Positions 27,001 through 38,094 of a stretch of DNA of 64,000 nucleotides are shown here, piece by piece. The notes beneath the pieces were generated by a model, which saw only the letters and a list, made by a program, of their open reading frames with translations, was not told the origin of the DNA and did not search any database. Source of the DNA: Mesostigma viride (lineage: Eukaryota > Streptophyta > Mesostigmatophyceae > Mesostigmatales > Mesostigmataceae). The stretch is taken from NCBI GenBank assembly GCA_009746045.1, contig RPFO01000231.1:2066900-2130899 (forward strand), written 5' to 3'. Within the stretch, counting starts at the first letter, position 1. Every line of letters begins with the position of its first letter. The position numbers and the translations under genes are program-made.

Positions 27001-28598
27001 CCCTCGTCAATTACTAAGTTACGGCGTCGCATGGGGCCGGACGCATGGTTTCCCGGTGGAGATGATTGGGTCACACCGCTGTATATAGCGATACTCAGCG
27101 CGGGAAGTATATACGTAGCTTCCACCCGTTTGCCAACCATCCTTCTGCCTCGTGATGACATTTTCCCTCTCTGTCAACCCCCCCCACCTCCCCCCAACAC
27201 GCACACACGCACACACACACGCACGCATGCGCGCACACACACACAATACTATAGTGACCACACACACACACAATTGCTCCCACGTACGGCCCCTTGGCAT
27301 CCATCCCGTTCTGTGCCACCCTTTTTTCCCCGACGCCTTGTTTTCCACCCCCGCCCTTTTCTCCAACGCTCCCTCACACCTTTCTTAACCAACGCATTAT
27401 TTTCCCAACCCCACCCTTCTTTCCGACTGTTGTTTTGTTTTTGCACCCTTACCCTTCTTTCCAACTCTTCTCTGTTCCAGCCGGGGGTGTCCTTCGACAT
27501 GTCCCGTTTCGAGGGGGATGCTCGGCATGCCAACGTCGACACCACGGGGGGTGCGGAGGCGGACGTTTCCCCTACTCAGGGGAGAAAGGGGAGGAACCCC
27601 AGGGCGCAAGGCAGTTATTATCAAGGTAGGAGCAGCGAGGGGGGGGCTGCGGGAAATCCAAGTAATCGAGATGGCGTCCAGGTGGGCCTAGACGGGTTCC
27701 GCCACGGGGAGGGGCGTCCCAGGGACCCTGCCCGGGTCAGGGACAGGGGCGCAAGTGGCCAGCTGCTGTCACCCACGAGCCACTCACAGTCGCCGCGGGA
27801 ACTTCGGAATGGTGAGTAAACAGCAATGTAGCGAAGAGATAAAGCGAATATTAATTTAGAAGGCACTGAAATATTCAATGTACGCCCTGATATTCTAGAG
27901 TTTCATCTCCATTAATTAGTATTGCTTTTACAATGTTTTCATCTCCTCTTGTGTCCTCCAGTCCTTTCTAGCACCTTTTTCTGGATAACAGTATTTTTTT
28001 CTTATTATTTCCTCTGTCTCCGAATTTTCTGTTCTTACTTGTCCCTTCTCACCCCCTCGTCCCCTGTCCACGCATCACCACGGCGACAATTACAGGGACC
28101 AACCTCGCGCCTTCGGGTGGGCTCGGCACCCACAGAACCGGGGGGGAGAGAGGCCCCCCTCGTGGCCACGAAGGCTCGCAACCTGGCCATGCGCCACATG
28201 GCACCGTCGTGACCTCGTCGGGGGTGTCCCTCCCCGCCCTGGGCGGTCGGATCCCCGCGCTGCAAGACGCCCCCAAGGAGCCGGAGTGGATGGCCTCCCT
28301 GAAGAAGACCCTGTCTGCGCGGGAGGCCCGGCCGCGCGTGCATCGTTCGAGCAAAATGCTGGCTACGCCGCGCCCGCCCGGTGTCTCGCCGGCCAAGCAT
28401 GTGGGCAGTCTGCTGGTTCTTGATGATAGTCAATGGAGCACATCAGGGAGTCGGTCGCTGCCGACGGATCATGCGCTCTGGAGCCAGATCAGCCATCGAG
28501 CCGCCGGTGCAGAGGTTGGCGCCGGGGGAGGGAGTTTGACGGACCGGGGCCCGAGGGGCAGCGGTTTGGCCAGGGGTGACATAACCCGATTGTTGTAG
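18030..28598 (+). CDS. Multi-exon gene of unknown function
   Basis: Exons read by eye are 18030-18086, 18218-18350, 19786-19903, 20368-20519, 22246-22416, 23653-23873, 25247-25357, 26161-26344, 27481-27811 and 28096-28598 (stop TAG). All have GT-AG borders, and phases agree at every junction except exon 3 to exon 4. There either a small exon is missing, or the first three exons form a separate protein of about 103 residues ending at TGA 19905-19907. Exons 1-3 begin [13 protein letters not shown] and include [16 protein letters not shown] followed by [15 protein letters not shown], which loosely resembles a degenerate EF-hand. Later exons give a basic helix-rich part ([18 protein letters not shown], about 25270-25330) and a long Gly/Ser/Pro-rich tail without known domains. 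I do not recognise the family. Introns hold (CCCT)n, an 11-bp and a 30-bp repeat, and copies of the splice junctions. Confidence 0.6.
19002..19640. repeat. (CCCT)n tract in intron 2
   Basis: About 640 bp of almost pure CCCT repeat, with scattered triplet slips (CCT) and a short C run near 19610, fills much of the intron between exons 2 and 3 of the 18-kb gene. Pro-Ser-Leu and Gly-Arg-Glu frames through it are artefacts. Confidence 0.95.
20520..20780 (+). repeat. Repeated donor junctions after exon 4
   Basis: The real donor CGGCAAAG|GTGAG (20519/20520) is followed by similar sequences with donor-like GT at about 20596, 20653, 20738 and 20764. The copy at 20653 repeats ACTCGGCAAAGGTGAGA exactly. 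The spacing is irregular (57-111 bp). Confidence 0.75.
21680..21731 (+). repeat. 13-bp tandem repeat
   Basis: The unit GATACTCTCAAGT/GATACGCTCAAGT occurs four times in a row inside an intron of the 18-kb gene. Confidence 0.8.
22010..22255 (+). repeat. Repeated acceptor junctions before exon 5
   Basis: The real acceptor AGCAG|CTATTTATAGG (exon from 22246) is preceded by copies AGCAG|CTATGTATGG (would-be start 22172) and AGCAG|CTACTTATGG (22099). A more diverged copy lies near 22020-22050. Each is preceded by a GTGCCCACC-type block. Spacing is 73-74 bp. Confidence 0.8.
22519..22731 (+). repeat. 11-bp tandem repeat GAGCGTGTTAA
   Basis: Roughly 19 copies of GAGCGTGTTAA, with variants such as GAGCGTGTCAA and CAGTGTGTCAA, lie in the intron after exon 5 of the 18-kb gene. 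Confidence 0.9.
23874..24260 (+). repeat. Repeated donor junctions after exon 6
   Basis: The exon 6 end and donor (CCAGAGGATTATTACAC|GTAGG followed by TTTTGGGG) recur in diverged form near 23938, 24004, 24068-24110, 24173 and 24233. Shared words are CCAGAGG-TTAT, CATAGGTTT and a G run. Confidence 0.65.
24289..24606 (+). repeat. 10-bp tandem repeat CTGTCTGGGG
   Basis: About 31 copies of CTGTCTGGGG and its variants (CTGCCTGGGG, CTGTCTTGGG) lie in the intron between exons 6 and 7. Reading frames through it are artefacts. Confidence 0.92.
26405..26935 (+). repeat. 30-bp tandem repeat in intron 8
   Basis: About 17 copies of a 30-bp unit (core ACGGCGATTGGGCT, then ACAGTGTCCATTTATT) lie in the intron between exons 8 and 9. 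The copies alternate between ACAGTG and TCAGTG variants in a repeating pattern with a period of about three units. The unit is a multiple of three, so a long open frame runs through it without implying a protein. Confidence 0.9.
27181..27275 (+). repeat. (CA)n-rich microsatellite
   Basis: CA-rich stretches with ACGC interruptions lie in the intron before exon 9 of the 18-kb gene. Confidence 0.8.
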
Positions 28599-29100
28599 CA
28601 CAGATGACTGGCATTGTGACATTTGTGAAGGGAGAGCAGTCTGGCAGGTGGAGTGTCCATGAGTGTCAATGTAGAAAAGAGAATTCATGGTACCACATTT
28701 GTCTAAATGCACAACAGCACGTGAAACACAGAGGGGTATTGCAATTATCAATAGCGTTCGCTATTGCTGGTATTCTCTCGATCCACAATCCAGCGGGGAT
28801 CTCGCAGTTCCATTGAAAGGCAGGATGTTGGACTATAGGATAAAAGTATATTCCACGGTACACAATGTGTATACCTTCAATATAGACTACTATCATGATA
28901 CTAGGTATGCTCGCCATAGCGCGACGAGCTAAGGGGGGGAGGGGGATTCGAAAAGTAAACTTACAAAACTAAGATAGGTGCAAAAATATGTTTGTCTCTA
29001 ACTTCTAATGCTTGTGACAGCGTCACAGGGTGTACTGTGCCGCTGTAACTTAGAAAAAGTGACATCTCCTATTATTGACGCAATAGGGGCCGTCATGTAA
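28599..29100. other. Intergenic region, 18-kb gene to ORF1-like array
   Basis: No gene is recognised. The stretch should hold the 3' UTR of the 18-kb gene. It ends where the first ORF1-like copy becomes recognisable. Confidence 0.4.
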
Positions 29101-29842
29101 TTAGTGACCCGTAGCTATGATGTGGATATTATATCCAGGAGCGAAAATGTTGCTCCTCAGGCCAGAGGCATCGACAAGCGCCTCCAGGACAACCCCATCG
29201 CCATCGGATGCCTGCAAAACACCGCAGGCATCACCACCCAGGCGGTGAAGGACCTTGCCGCCAAGCCAGCTGGCCTGGCTGGTGATGCTCCTCCCATCCC
29301 GACCTGGGCGGACATGCTTAAGCAGCACACCACCTCCATCACCTCCGCCGTCGCAGCACAGCTCCAGCGGCAGACGCTTGACCTCCGCGAGGAGGCCGAG
29401 CTCCCCAAGCGCAGCCAACGTCATCGTCAAGAGCTTCGACATGGAGGAAGGTGAGAATTCTGAGAAGCTTGCCAAGGCGTTTGAGAGCAAAATCCTTGAT
29501 CGCATGGGCCTTCTTGGTGAGATCAAGCTGGTCGCCCACCGCCTTCCCCGCGCGCGGGGTAAGGCAGGGGCGCCCCCGCTTCTTCTCATCTTTAAGAGCC
29601 TATCGGACAAGATTTCGTTTCTCAGACGCCGCAAGCGGCTCGAGAAGACTCACTACACCTTGGACGACGACTTGACCCTGGCGCAGCAACAACGGCGACG
29701 GGAGCTATGGCCGACCTACCTCCAACTCCGGCAGACCGCGGCGGGGAAGCCGGTGTACTGGAAGGGGGCGGCCATCTACGTCGGCCACAAGCCCTGGCAC
29801 GGGACCCCCGCGGCCCCAGCGACTCCAGACGCCCCAGGTTAG
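29101..29842 (+). pseudogene. LINE ORF1p-like element, copy A (5' truncated)
   Basis: The copy starts inside the protein at GIDKRLQDNPIAIG and keeps TWADMLKQHTTS, the helix LREEAELPKRS, then VIVKSFDMEEGENSEKL, LVAHRLPRARGK, DKISFLRRRKRLEK, LDDDLTLAQQQRR and PVYWKGAAIYVG, ending at stop 29840-29842. The order (coiled helix, RRM-like segment, basic C-terminal domain with DDDLT) resembles L1 ORF1p-type nucleic acid chaperones. This is family-level pattern matching, not a database hit. A frame change lies near 29420 between PKRS and VIVK. The N-terminal third present in copies B and D is missing. The 3' flank to about 30000 matches that of copy C. No reverse transcriptase is seen nearby. Confidence 0.6.
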
Positions 29843-30099
29843 GGGAATACAGCAGTAGTAGTGTAGAATAGATAGACCGTGGCCTTGTACATGCACGCCT
29901 ACTACAGGCACTATACCAGCTGACTCATGAACATTCTTTAGCCATGTACATGTGTGCCCATGATGCGCCACACACCAGATGATGCCTAGCTTTATTAGTT
30001 ACATGCTGTGCCCACGATGGTACATGCTGTGCCCACGATGGTACATGCTGTGCCCACCATGGTACATGTAGCACATATCCCTGAGCCACGAGCCACGAG

Positions 30100-31107
30100 G
30101 TAGCCATGGCTGACGGCGGAGCTCATAACTTTCACGTTTGAGCACCGAATTTAGTCGTGAATATCACAATCGCTTCGTCTTTCTAAGACGCACATGCTGA
30201 TATAATTTTCCGACGCTATTACGCAATATACGATGACCAAACGCCCATCGACGCAACGCAGCCTGACGGCTGCGCTCGGCAATGAAAATTCAGCAGCTCC
30301 GGCTGCAGCTTCGCCATCAGGGCCGGAAGGCAATGGTGACACTAGTCGCGCACTGGTGGTCGCCCAGAACCCTCCCGGGCTTTCCTCGCCCTCTGCATCG
30401 CCTGACCCAAAGCGCAGTCGCCAAGGCGAACCTGGCTGGTCTGATCGTGATTTTGACGTTGATAGGCTCTTTACCACCTTCGACGTCAACAGGCCTGCCT
30501 TTTTCGACAAGCCACCCATCAAGATACTGGAGCTCGTGTTTTACGGGTCACACGCCTCACTGCTGGCCCTGTGCCAGCAACTCCATCTCAACACCCAGTC
30601 TTTCCGCAACGGAGCTGACGGCCGGTATTCCCATCGCGTCTCAGACTCGTCGACCAACCTGGCCGGCTGGTCTCGCCCCCGCCTTCAGCTCGCAGCTCTC
30701 TTTACCCTCACTAAGCGCTCGGCCGATGACCTTCTGCACCCCGCCCCCATTACCGAATCCACCTTCGTCCACCACCTCCACGCCGCCCTCTCACAGCACG
30801 TGACGCCCATTGCTGCAGATGTGGCAGCTGTGGGTCGCACGCTGGCTGCTGAGCTCCCCACCATCCCCACCGCCACCGCCACCCTCCTCGCCTCCACCCC
30901 CCCCCCCCCTCCGCCTCCACCGATTCCATCACCGCCCAGCTCCGCGACATCGACCAGCGTCTTAAGGACAACGCCATTGCTATCGAGGTTCTCCAGAACA
31001 CCGCAGGCCTCACCGCCCAGGCGGTGAAGGACATTGCCGCCAAGCCAGCCCCTGCTGGCCTGGCCGGCGATGCTCCTCCCATCACGACCTGGGCGGACAT
31101 GCTTAAG
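30100..31107 (+). pseudogene. LINE ORF1p-like element, copy B (5' half, interrupted)
   Basis: The ORF opens at ATG 30233 (MTKRPSTQRSLTAALG). It includes SASPDPKRSR and YGSHASLLALCQQLHL, a Pro-rich stretch, and, after a frame slip in the C run near 30898-30911, DIDQRLKDNAIAIEVLQN to TWADMLK at 31107. The 5' flank (CGCTTCGTCTTTCTAAGACG, about 30168) matches 36578 in copy D, so it marks the element's own leader. At 31107 the copy is cut by a 3510-bp DNA transposon and resumes at 34621 as copy C in the same codon frame. Confidence 0.65.
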
Positions 31108-31626
31108 GGGAGGGGACACCCCTAAAGGGCACTTTTCTGGAAACCATACCTATGCATGTGCTAAAAATCCAATGATGATTGGGGACCATAAATATGATTT
31201 TTTTAAAAAAATTCCAGCCACTTGGGGGTGGTACTAGCCCCCACCATACACCGGTTACGCGCTAAAAATAGAAAAAGACGCTATTTTAGTAACATTTTTC
31301 CTAGGACAATGGGCAAACATATTGGGACCAAATTGATATATTTCCATATAGTTCCCCCACTTTTGAGAAAGCCTGCCTATAATTTTGAGCACAAAATAAT
31401 GATGTTTAGACACATTGATGGATTTTCCCGCAAAAAGGGTCCTTTTTTAAACAAAAAAAATAAAACAAATCATAACCACATGGAATCATGCCATATCTTA
31501 TATTTTCAAATACTAGAGAGGGGGGGACATGCAGCCCCAAATTTTCAGGTCATTCTGACAAGCGCAGCCCTATTTGATGGATATTCCTAGATTGCCACGT
31601 GGCAGCGCCAGACACTAGGAAAAAGC

Positions 31627-34098
31627 TCATTCATCATCACTATAGGCCTCCCCAGGGTCGCAGTCCTGGCAGTACCACTCCCCCTTTGGCACAGTTTCGA
31701 GGGTGAGACCGGTGCACAGCATGTGGGCCCCCTGCACACAATCAGTGCCACCACAGATGAGGAAGGGGTTGTGAGTTGTGTGTGTGGGGCCACCGCAGAA
31801 CATGCACAGTCTAGCTAGCATCAACATCCATGTCATCCCCATCCTCATCCCCTGCACCCCCCTCCTCATAGTGCACCCCCTTGCTGTATGTGCAGCGGTC
31901 CTGCTTGCCCTCCTTCCAGTGCCTTTTCTTCTTCTCTAACTTCCTTTTCATCTTGCGCCGCTTCCAGTCATGCTGCCCCTTGAGCTGCTGCTGCCACTCC
32001 CTCTTGGTGATGATGGTCCCCAGCTGCGCCTCGACAGCGGGGGTCACTGTCACACCCAGTTCCTCTGCATCCTCTAGCCACCACTGTTCACCGTGCTGCA
32101 CGTGCAGTATGCCCACCGCGCATGCACCTGCATGGGTACAGCCCTGCCCCAAACCCGCCCTTCCCACCAGGGACAGCCCTGATCTGCTGGGAGTGCAGGA
32201 ACTCATTCCTGTTGCTGCTAGCATCGTGGGTGCAGGCCTCCAGAATGTCCATCGTGGTGTATACTTGGCCCAGACAGCCTTGACCAGCCCCAGCACATCC
32301 ACTGTCACCCCCTGCGGCGTGCTCGCAGCGACGGGCAGCCACGTGGTCCCACCCCTGGCACCCGGGCGTTGTGTCCCCCACCACAGAGCCACACCACTGC
32401 TGCTCAACATGCGGCTGGCTTGGATCCGCTTGCCGCACATAGTTAGGCCACTGCTCACACTCGTCGTGCTTGTTAAAGTAGTGCAGCAGTGCGTTGCCTA
32501 TAGTGCCCCCTTGAGGTGGACTGCCCCCATGTGCCCGTTGGCATGGATGCACGTGCGGAAGGAATACTGACACATGGAGTTCACTGTGGGGTCATCTAGC
32601 ACCCCCCTGAGCTTGCCCAGGTGCTCCTTCTTGAGCTTGGTCAGTGCATTGTACAAACACCCCCCCAAGTGATTGATGTCTTCCTTCTTCTCGGGGATGA
32701 GGCCTGCCTCTGCGAGGAACTCGTCCTCTTTGACCCGTGCAAACCAGGTGGTGTCACCATCGCTAACCACCTCAGCAGCGTACAAGCGTTGGGCATTGGC
32801 TTTGGCAGCACCTCCTTCTCCCCTCCTGCCCCCTCCTCGATCCCCTGCTGCCCCCTCCTCCCCTGCTGCCCCCTCCTCCCTGTGCACCACCTGCCCCGTG
32901 CTAATGCCCGCAACCGTGGATGCCAGGTCACGCAGCAAGAAGACAGCCCCCTCCCCTTCCATGCTTCTACTGCTGCCTGTGTGGTTGAGATAGCACACAT
33001 GGGGCCCGGGCTCTAGCTTGCCTGCCTTGCTAGCCACCTCGCAGACCTGACACCACTTGCCAGAGACATGGTGCCCCACGCACAGCCCAGTGCCATCGTG
33101 AATTATCGACTGCTGCATGGCCAAAGGGGGATGCAAAACCCCGGTTGGGCCATGACCCATCAAGCGTCAGGCGGCAGCCCTGCCCCCCCTCCCCATCTAC
33201 GCCAAAGCGCTTGTGCTCCTGCTCCCATGCCCGCACCGTCTCCCTATTCTCCATTAGCTGATCGTGCAGGTGCTCCTTGACAATAGACGTGGCAGCTGCG
33301 ACATCCTTACGCCACGTGCGATGCCCAGTGGTGCACCTCAGCCCTAGGAGAGTAGCTAGACGCACAAGCGTGGTCTGGCTGATACCAAACAACACCCCAG
33401 CAACTGCCATGAGACTGTTGAGCATGTTGCGATCCACACCCGGCCTCAGGTCAGAATTAGGGGAGAGGATGGCTTTGGTACACCACCATGGCCCGCCATC
33501 TACCCCCGTGCAGCTGCTATTAGTGCATGCACCATAGCACTATACAGAAGATGGGCTGCCACGATCAGACCCCGCGTGCAGCTCTGGTTCCCCTATCTTA
33601 ACAGTGCACAGCTTGCAAGAGGGGCATGCCATGGCACCAATAATGGCCTCAAGATTGTGGGCATCTACCAGCAAACGAGGCATGCATCTCAAATGGCTCG
33701 CCACGAGCAGGGGCAGGCACAGTATGAGGTGAGGCGTGTACCTTGGCGTGATGGCCTCGCGCGTCCATCTTCTTGGGCGATGGACCATACAACTCAGGTG
33801 CCTTTCTTTTGCGCCCACTGCTCGACGGCGTTATAAGCGCACCACCCTCGCTGCCAGGGGTCGATCCAGTTGCCGGTGTTGCTGGGCTGACGCTTGTAAT
33901 TGATGCCCTGCTTTTCTTTTTATTCGACTGTGTGCGCCGCCGACCTGGGCCTTTCTCTTTCGTCGAGCCGCGAGGGCGCCCCCTGCCCCTGCGTTGCGGC
34001 GTTGCTGCTGACTCAAAATCGCTGTCTAACCACGCAGCGGATGTCTCCTTAAGTCGCCGTGACCACTGCGCCCCTGCACCTTTGCCGGGATTCGGCAT
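31627..34098 (-). pseudogene. Mutator-like DDE transposase with PHD finger, frameshifted
   Basis: Reading down from ATG 34098, an AT-hook-like basic part (RRGRGRPRGSTKEK) is followed by LLVDAHNLEAIIG with MACPSCKLC, then GISQTTLVRLATLLGL and CRLTLDGSWPNRG (first Asp). Next come HVSGKWCQVCEVA, GSSRSMEGEGA, VVSDGDTTWF (second Asp), KHDECEQWPNY and SSNRNEFLHS (Asn-Glu, likely catalytic Glu), then a basic coiled region. The C-terminus is a PHD-type finger: CMFCGG, two further Cys, HMLC, then WYCQDCDPGEA. This order matches the Mutator-like transposases with a TLDGSW/SDGD/NE signature found in animals and protists. Pieces lie in three frames with shifts near 33540-33650, 33140, 32510, 32290 and 32150. 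It is decayed, or read with indel errors in homopolymers. Confidence 0.65.
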
Positions 34099-34140
34099 TT
34101 CTTCTTTTGGCGGGCTAGTCTATACTGCACGAAAAAAATT

Positions 34141-34508
34141 CTATCTGTCCCCCGTCGGAATAAAACCTACGTAGATCCCCTGCTCATCGGGAAAACGTTT
34201 GCGGATAGCCTTGGTCATCATCTCTTCCGGAAGGGCGCCGGGCTTGGCAGTTCCATCATCATTAATTAATCCAGCCCAGCATGGCGGAAAACCAACGATA
34301 AGCAGCGTTCCTGAAAATGTTATTGGCATCATCGATGGCGGTTGGGGGTACGTGGTTGCGGCCAGCTGAACGGAGAGCAATAAGACTTTCCCGACTGCAA
34401 ATACTTTCCAACGGGATTTCGCGATATCCGTTCTTCCGAGTTTTTCCACGCTGAAACATCTAACATGGCCTCAATTTCACGCTGCATATCCACGCCCTGA
34501 TCCGCCAT
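34141..34508 (-). pseudogene. Second small ORF of the inserted transposon
   Basis: From ATG 34508 the frame reads MADQGVDMQREIEAMLDVS and continues, after one or two frame changes, through SAGRNHVPPTAIDDANNIF and AMLGWINDDGTAKPGA to EEMMTKAIRKRFPDEQGIYV and a stop at 34141. It is about 120 residues long. It lies upstream of the transposase on the same strand, so it could be an accessory protein or a first exon. I do not recognise a family. Confidence 0.4.
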
Positions 34509-34617
34509 CGCACCCCAGCCCTCACCCGAATATCGCCTCACACGTGAATTTCTGGTCCGGTTCCAGCGCGAATTTTTTGGCGCCAAAAAATTCGGGGGTG
34601 TCCCGTCCCCCGCCTCC

Positions 34618-35172
34618 AAGCATACCACCTCCACCACCTCCGCCGTCGCAGCACAGCTCCAGCGGCAGACGCTTGACCTCCGTGAGGAGGCCGAGCTTGC
34701 CAAGCGCAGCCTTAACGTCATTGTCAAGAACCTCGACATGGAGGAAGGTGAGAATTCCGAGAAGCTTGCACGTGCGTTTGAGAGAGAAATTCTTAGTCGC
34801 ATGGGCCTTACTGGTGAGATCGAGCTGGTCGCCCACCGCCTTCCCCGCGCGCGGGGTAAGGCAGGGGCGCCCCCGCTCCTTCTCAACTTTAAGACCCCGG
34901 CGGACAAGATTTCTTTTCTCCGACGCCGCAAGCGGCTCGAGAAGACTCTCTTCACCCTTGACGACGACTTGACCCTGGCGCAGCAACAACGGCGACAGGA
35001 GCTATGGCCGACCTACCTCCAGCTCCGGCAGACCAAGGCGGGGCAGCCGGTGTACTGGAAGGGGGCGGCCATCTACGTCGGCCACAAGCCCTGGCAGGCG
35101 ACCCCCGCGGCCCCAATTAACGACTCCAGACGCCCCAGGTTAGGGGAATACAGCAGTAGTAGTGCAGAATAG
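34618..35172 (+). pseudogene. LINE ORF1p-like element, copy C (3' half of copy B)
   Basis: After the insertion the frame resumes at HTTSTTSAVAAQLQRQ and stays open through LREEAELAKRSLNVIVKNLD, MEEGENSEKLARAFEREIL, LVAHRLPRARGK, DKISFLRRRKRLEK, LDDDLTLAQQQRR and PVYWKGAAIYVG to a stop at 35170-35172. This is the best-preserved C-terminal half of the family, with no frame change. Joined to copy B it forms one element whose only N-terminal fault is the slip in the C run. The 3' flank matches that after copy A. Confidence 0.65.
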
Positions 35173-36400
35173 ATAGACCGTGGCCATGTACATGTAAGCC
35201 TCCTACAGGCTCTATACCAGCTGACTCACGAGTCTCCTTTAGCCATGTACATGTGTGCCTATGATGTGCCACACTCCAGATGATGCCTAGCTTTATTTAG
35301 TTATGCTGTGCCCATGCAGGGAGTCACTCTCTGCTGAGAAGCCATGCCATAGCTCTTGTATAGCCATGATGATCTTCCCCCACATGCCACGCTCCCCCTT
35401 AACTGGGCATGGCGCGATACATCATGAGGGTGCAGGTGCCTTGGTGCACCTATAGAGCAAGTGTTGTTTACATTCCCATGCACCCTTGCAGGAAGTCGCT
35501 TAGAATGTATTATAGGCTCATATGCCCCTTCTCTGGGCTATGTGCTACATATACTCCCAACGGAGTTATGTTCCTAATTAATTAATTAATTAATTAATTA
35601 ATTAATGCTGTGCCCACGTAGAGAGCTACTCTCTGCTGAGACGCCATGCCCTAGCTTCTGTATAGCCATGCTGATCTTCCACCCCATTAATTAGGAACTT
35701 CTGATCTTCCACCCCATGCCAGGCCTTAATTGCGCTCTGAGAGATCATGGTGGTACAGGTGCCCTTGGTGCACCTAGAGCAGGTGTAGTTTACATCCTAC
35801 CCTTGCAGGAAGTAGCCCAGAATGTATTATAGCCATATGCCCCTTCTCAGGGCTATGTGTCACATGTACTCCAACGGAGTCATTACTTAATTAATTAATA
35901 GACACGTGACAACGGAGTAATGTTCCTAATTAATTAATTAATTAATTAATTAACAAATAAATTAATTAATTAATGAATTGAGGCCAGAAGTCTGTGGTCG
36001 CGCCACCCTGCCTGTAATATGGAGCCCCCTGGCTTGTCTGTAATATGGAGGCAGATGACTCGCGAAGATAGGTGGCAGACGGTTATGAAGGACACCACCC
36101 CCAACTAGTCAGTGGGGGCCGGCCTGCGTGTGACCCGGCCAGTTTGGCATTCATTGTGATTCGGGCCGTGGTGCCCGGGCACCACGGCCCGCGCAAGCCC
36201 ATGCCACTAGAAGTTAGCTAGCTAGATCCATCCACCCCATATCACATATCCACCCCACGGTAAGGAAGTAAGTAAGCACTTGCGTACGTCGTGCGCGCAT
36301 TATTAGGCATGCCGTGGATTATTATGCTATAATCTCATCAGAAAAATAATTACACAATAGTTTAAACAAGCTATACGTGGTGACGATGACGCAGGAGCTG
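35173..36400. repeat. 3' flank module of the ORF1-like element, first copy
   Basis: The module contains AGTCACTCTCTGCTGAGAAG, GCTTCTGTATAGCCATG, TTGCAGGAAGT and AGAATGTATTATAG blocks, each present twice, and (TTAA)n tracts (35576-35607, 35887-35970). At 36022-36180 comes CTTGTCTGTAATATGGAGGC followed by an inverted repeat around GTGCCCGGGCAC (36170-36181). The same blocks recur at 38180-39170 after copy D, so they belong to the repeating unit. No gene is seen. Confidence 0.7.
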
Positions 36401-36499
36401 GAGAAAGGACTTGACGGCGCCGCCAAGCTGCGCAAGGCCATTCAGTTTGCACATTAGCAATGAGCATTTCTACGCTAAAGACGAGCCACGAGCCACGAG

Positions 36500-38094
36500 C
36501 CACGAGGTAGCCCTGGCTGACGCGGCGGAGCTCATAACCTTCACGTCTGGGCCCCAAAGCTTGGCCGTGAATATCCCAATCGCTTCGTCTTTCTAAGACG
36601 CACACGCTGATACATTTTCCCGAAGCTATTACGCAATATTATGTCGAGCAAACGCAACTTGATGAACCGCAGTTTGGAAGCTGCGATGAGCCAAGCAAAT
36701 ACGCCTGCAGCTCCGGCTGCAGTTCAGCCTCCCGGCCACGCAGGCAGCGGTGACCCTAGCCAAGCGTTAGTGGTTCACTCGGCTCCTCCCGCGGCCTCGC
36801 CATCGGCATCGCCTGACCCCAAACGCAGTCGCTCATCCTTTCCACGCGAACCGCGCTTCCAGCCCTACTCCTTCCATGCCGACACTTACGAATGGTACAA
36901 CATTTCCGTGTGCACAGTCTGCTATATGAAGTGCATTTTATACGGGGACTACGCCTCGCTTCTTGAGCTGTGCATCCACCTTCACAGCATCCACCGCCTC
37001 CTCGAATATGACGGCGTCGGGTTTACGCAGAGCCGCAAACTGCTGCTGCATGATGGGCCTCTACCGGCACCCGGCCCGAGCTTCAGCACATGCTTCTCTG
37101 CTCCCTACTCACGAAGTCTGACGGCGAGATCTGGGCTCCTACCATCTCCACAGCCACAGGTCTACCGCTCCATCCTTACGGAAGCCCTCCAGCAGCACGT
37201 GACCCCCCTTGCTACAGATGTGGCAGCAATGGGCAGTGGCACGCTGGCTGCTGAGCTCCCTCACATTTCCACCACCGTCACCTCCACCTCCACCCTCCTC
37301 GCCTCCACCGCCGACATCAACGGCCAACTCCACCCTCCGCCGCCTCCTCCTCCACCGCCGACATGAAAACCCAGCTCCATGACATCGGCAAGCGCCTCCA
37401 CGACCACGCCATCGCAATCGGGTGCCTGCAAAACACCGCAGGCCTCACCGCCCAGGCGGTGAAGGACATCGCTGCCCAGCCGGCATCTGCTGGCCCGGCC
37501 AGCGATGCTCCTCCCCCCCAGACCTAGGCGGAACTGCTCAAGCACCACACCACCTCCACCACCTCCACCATCGCGGCACAGCTCAAGCAACAAGCCCTCG
37601 ACCTCCGCGAGGAGGCCGACCGCACCCAGCGCACAGCCACAATGTCATCGTCAAGCACTTCGACCAGCCGGCAGATGAGACCTCGACGACTCGTCTCACG
37701 GCATTTTTAAGCGCGACATTCACATTCTTGCCCCCATGCAACTCAATGGTGAGCTGCGGATGTCGGCTGCCCGCCTTCCCCAGCCGCGCGCGGGGCCAAG
37801 GCTGGCCCGGCCCCCGTGCTCCTCACCTTTAAGTACATGGCGGATAAGCTGTCGTTTCTTAAATGCCGTAAGAAGCTCTCGAGGACTCGCTACACGCTGG
37901 ACGACGACCTGACCCTGGCCCAGCAACAACGGCGACGCGAGCTATGGCCGACCTACCTCCAGCTCTGGCAGAGCGCTGGGGGTAAACCGGTATATTGGAG
38001 GGGGGACGTCATCCACGTCGACGTACCACAAGCCCTGGCAGGCATCCCCTGCCACCCCAGCAACCCCAGTCTAGGGAATATAGCAGTAGTGTAG
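36500..38094 (+). pseudogene. LINE ORF1p-like element, copy D (full length, decayed)
   Basis: The leader (CGCTTCGTCTTTCTAAGACG near 36578) precedes ATG 36641, which opens MSSKRNLMNRSLEAAMSQAN. SASPDPKRSRSS and YGDYASLLELCIHLHSI align with copy B. After a Pro-rich stretch the frame breaks near 37364. Later parts (IGKRLHDHAIAIGCLQNTAG, NVIVKHFDQPADE, YTLDDDLTLAQQQRRRE, PVYWRGDVIHV) lie in other frames, and one stop falls where other copies read TWADML. It is a non-functional copy, but it shows the complete layout of the family, about 450-500 codons. Confidence 0.65.

Larger units (their letters stand above)
31108..34617. mobile_element. 3.5-kb DNA transposon inserted in ORF1-like copy B/C
   Basis: The left end reads GGGAGGGGACACCCC and the right end GGGGGTGTCCCGTCCCCCGCC, which are imperfect inverted repeats sharing GGGGTGTCCC when read inward. 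The host codon AAG occurs on both sides (31105-31107 and 34618-34620), consistent with a 3-bp target duplication. Copies A and D show what the uninterrupted host looks like. Inside, on the minus strand, lie a Mutator-like transposase remnant and a small second ORF. A perfect 26-bp palindrome occupies 34569-34594 near the right end. Bases 31130-31600 are AT-rich without a gene. Confidence 0.75.
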
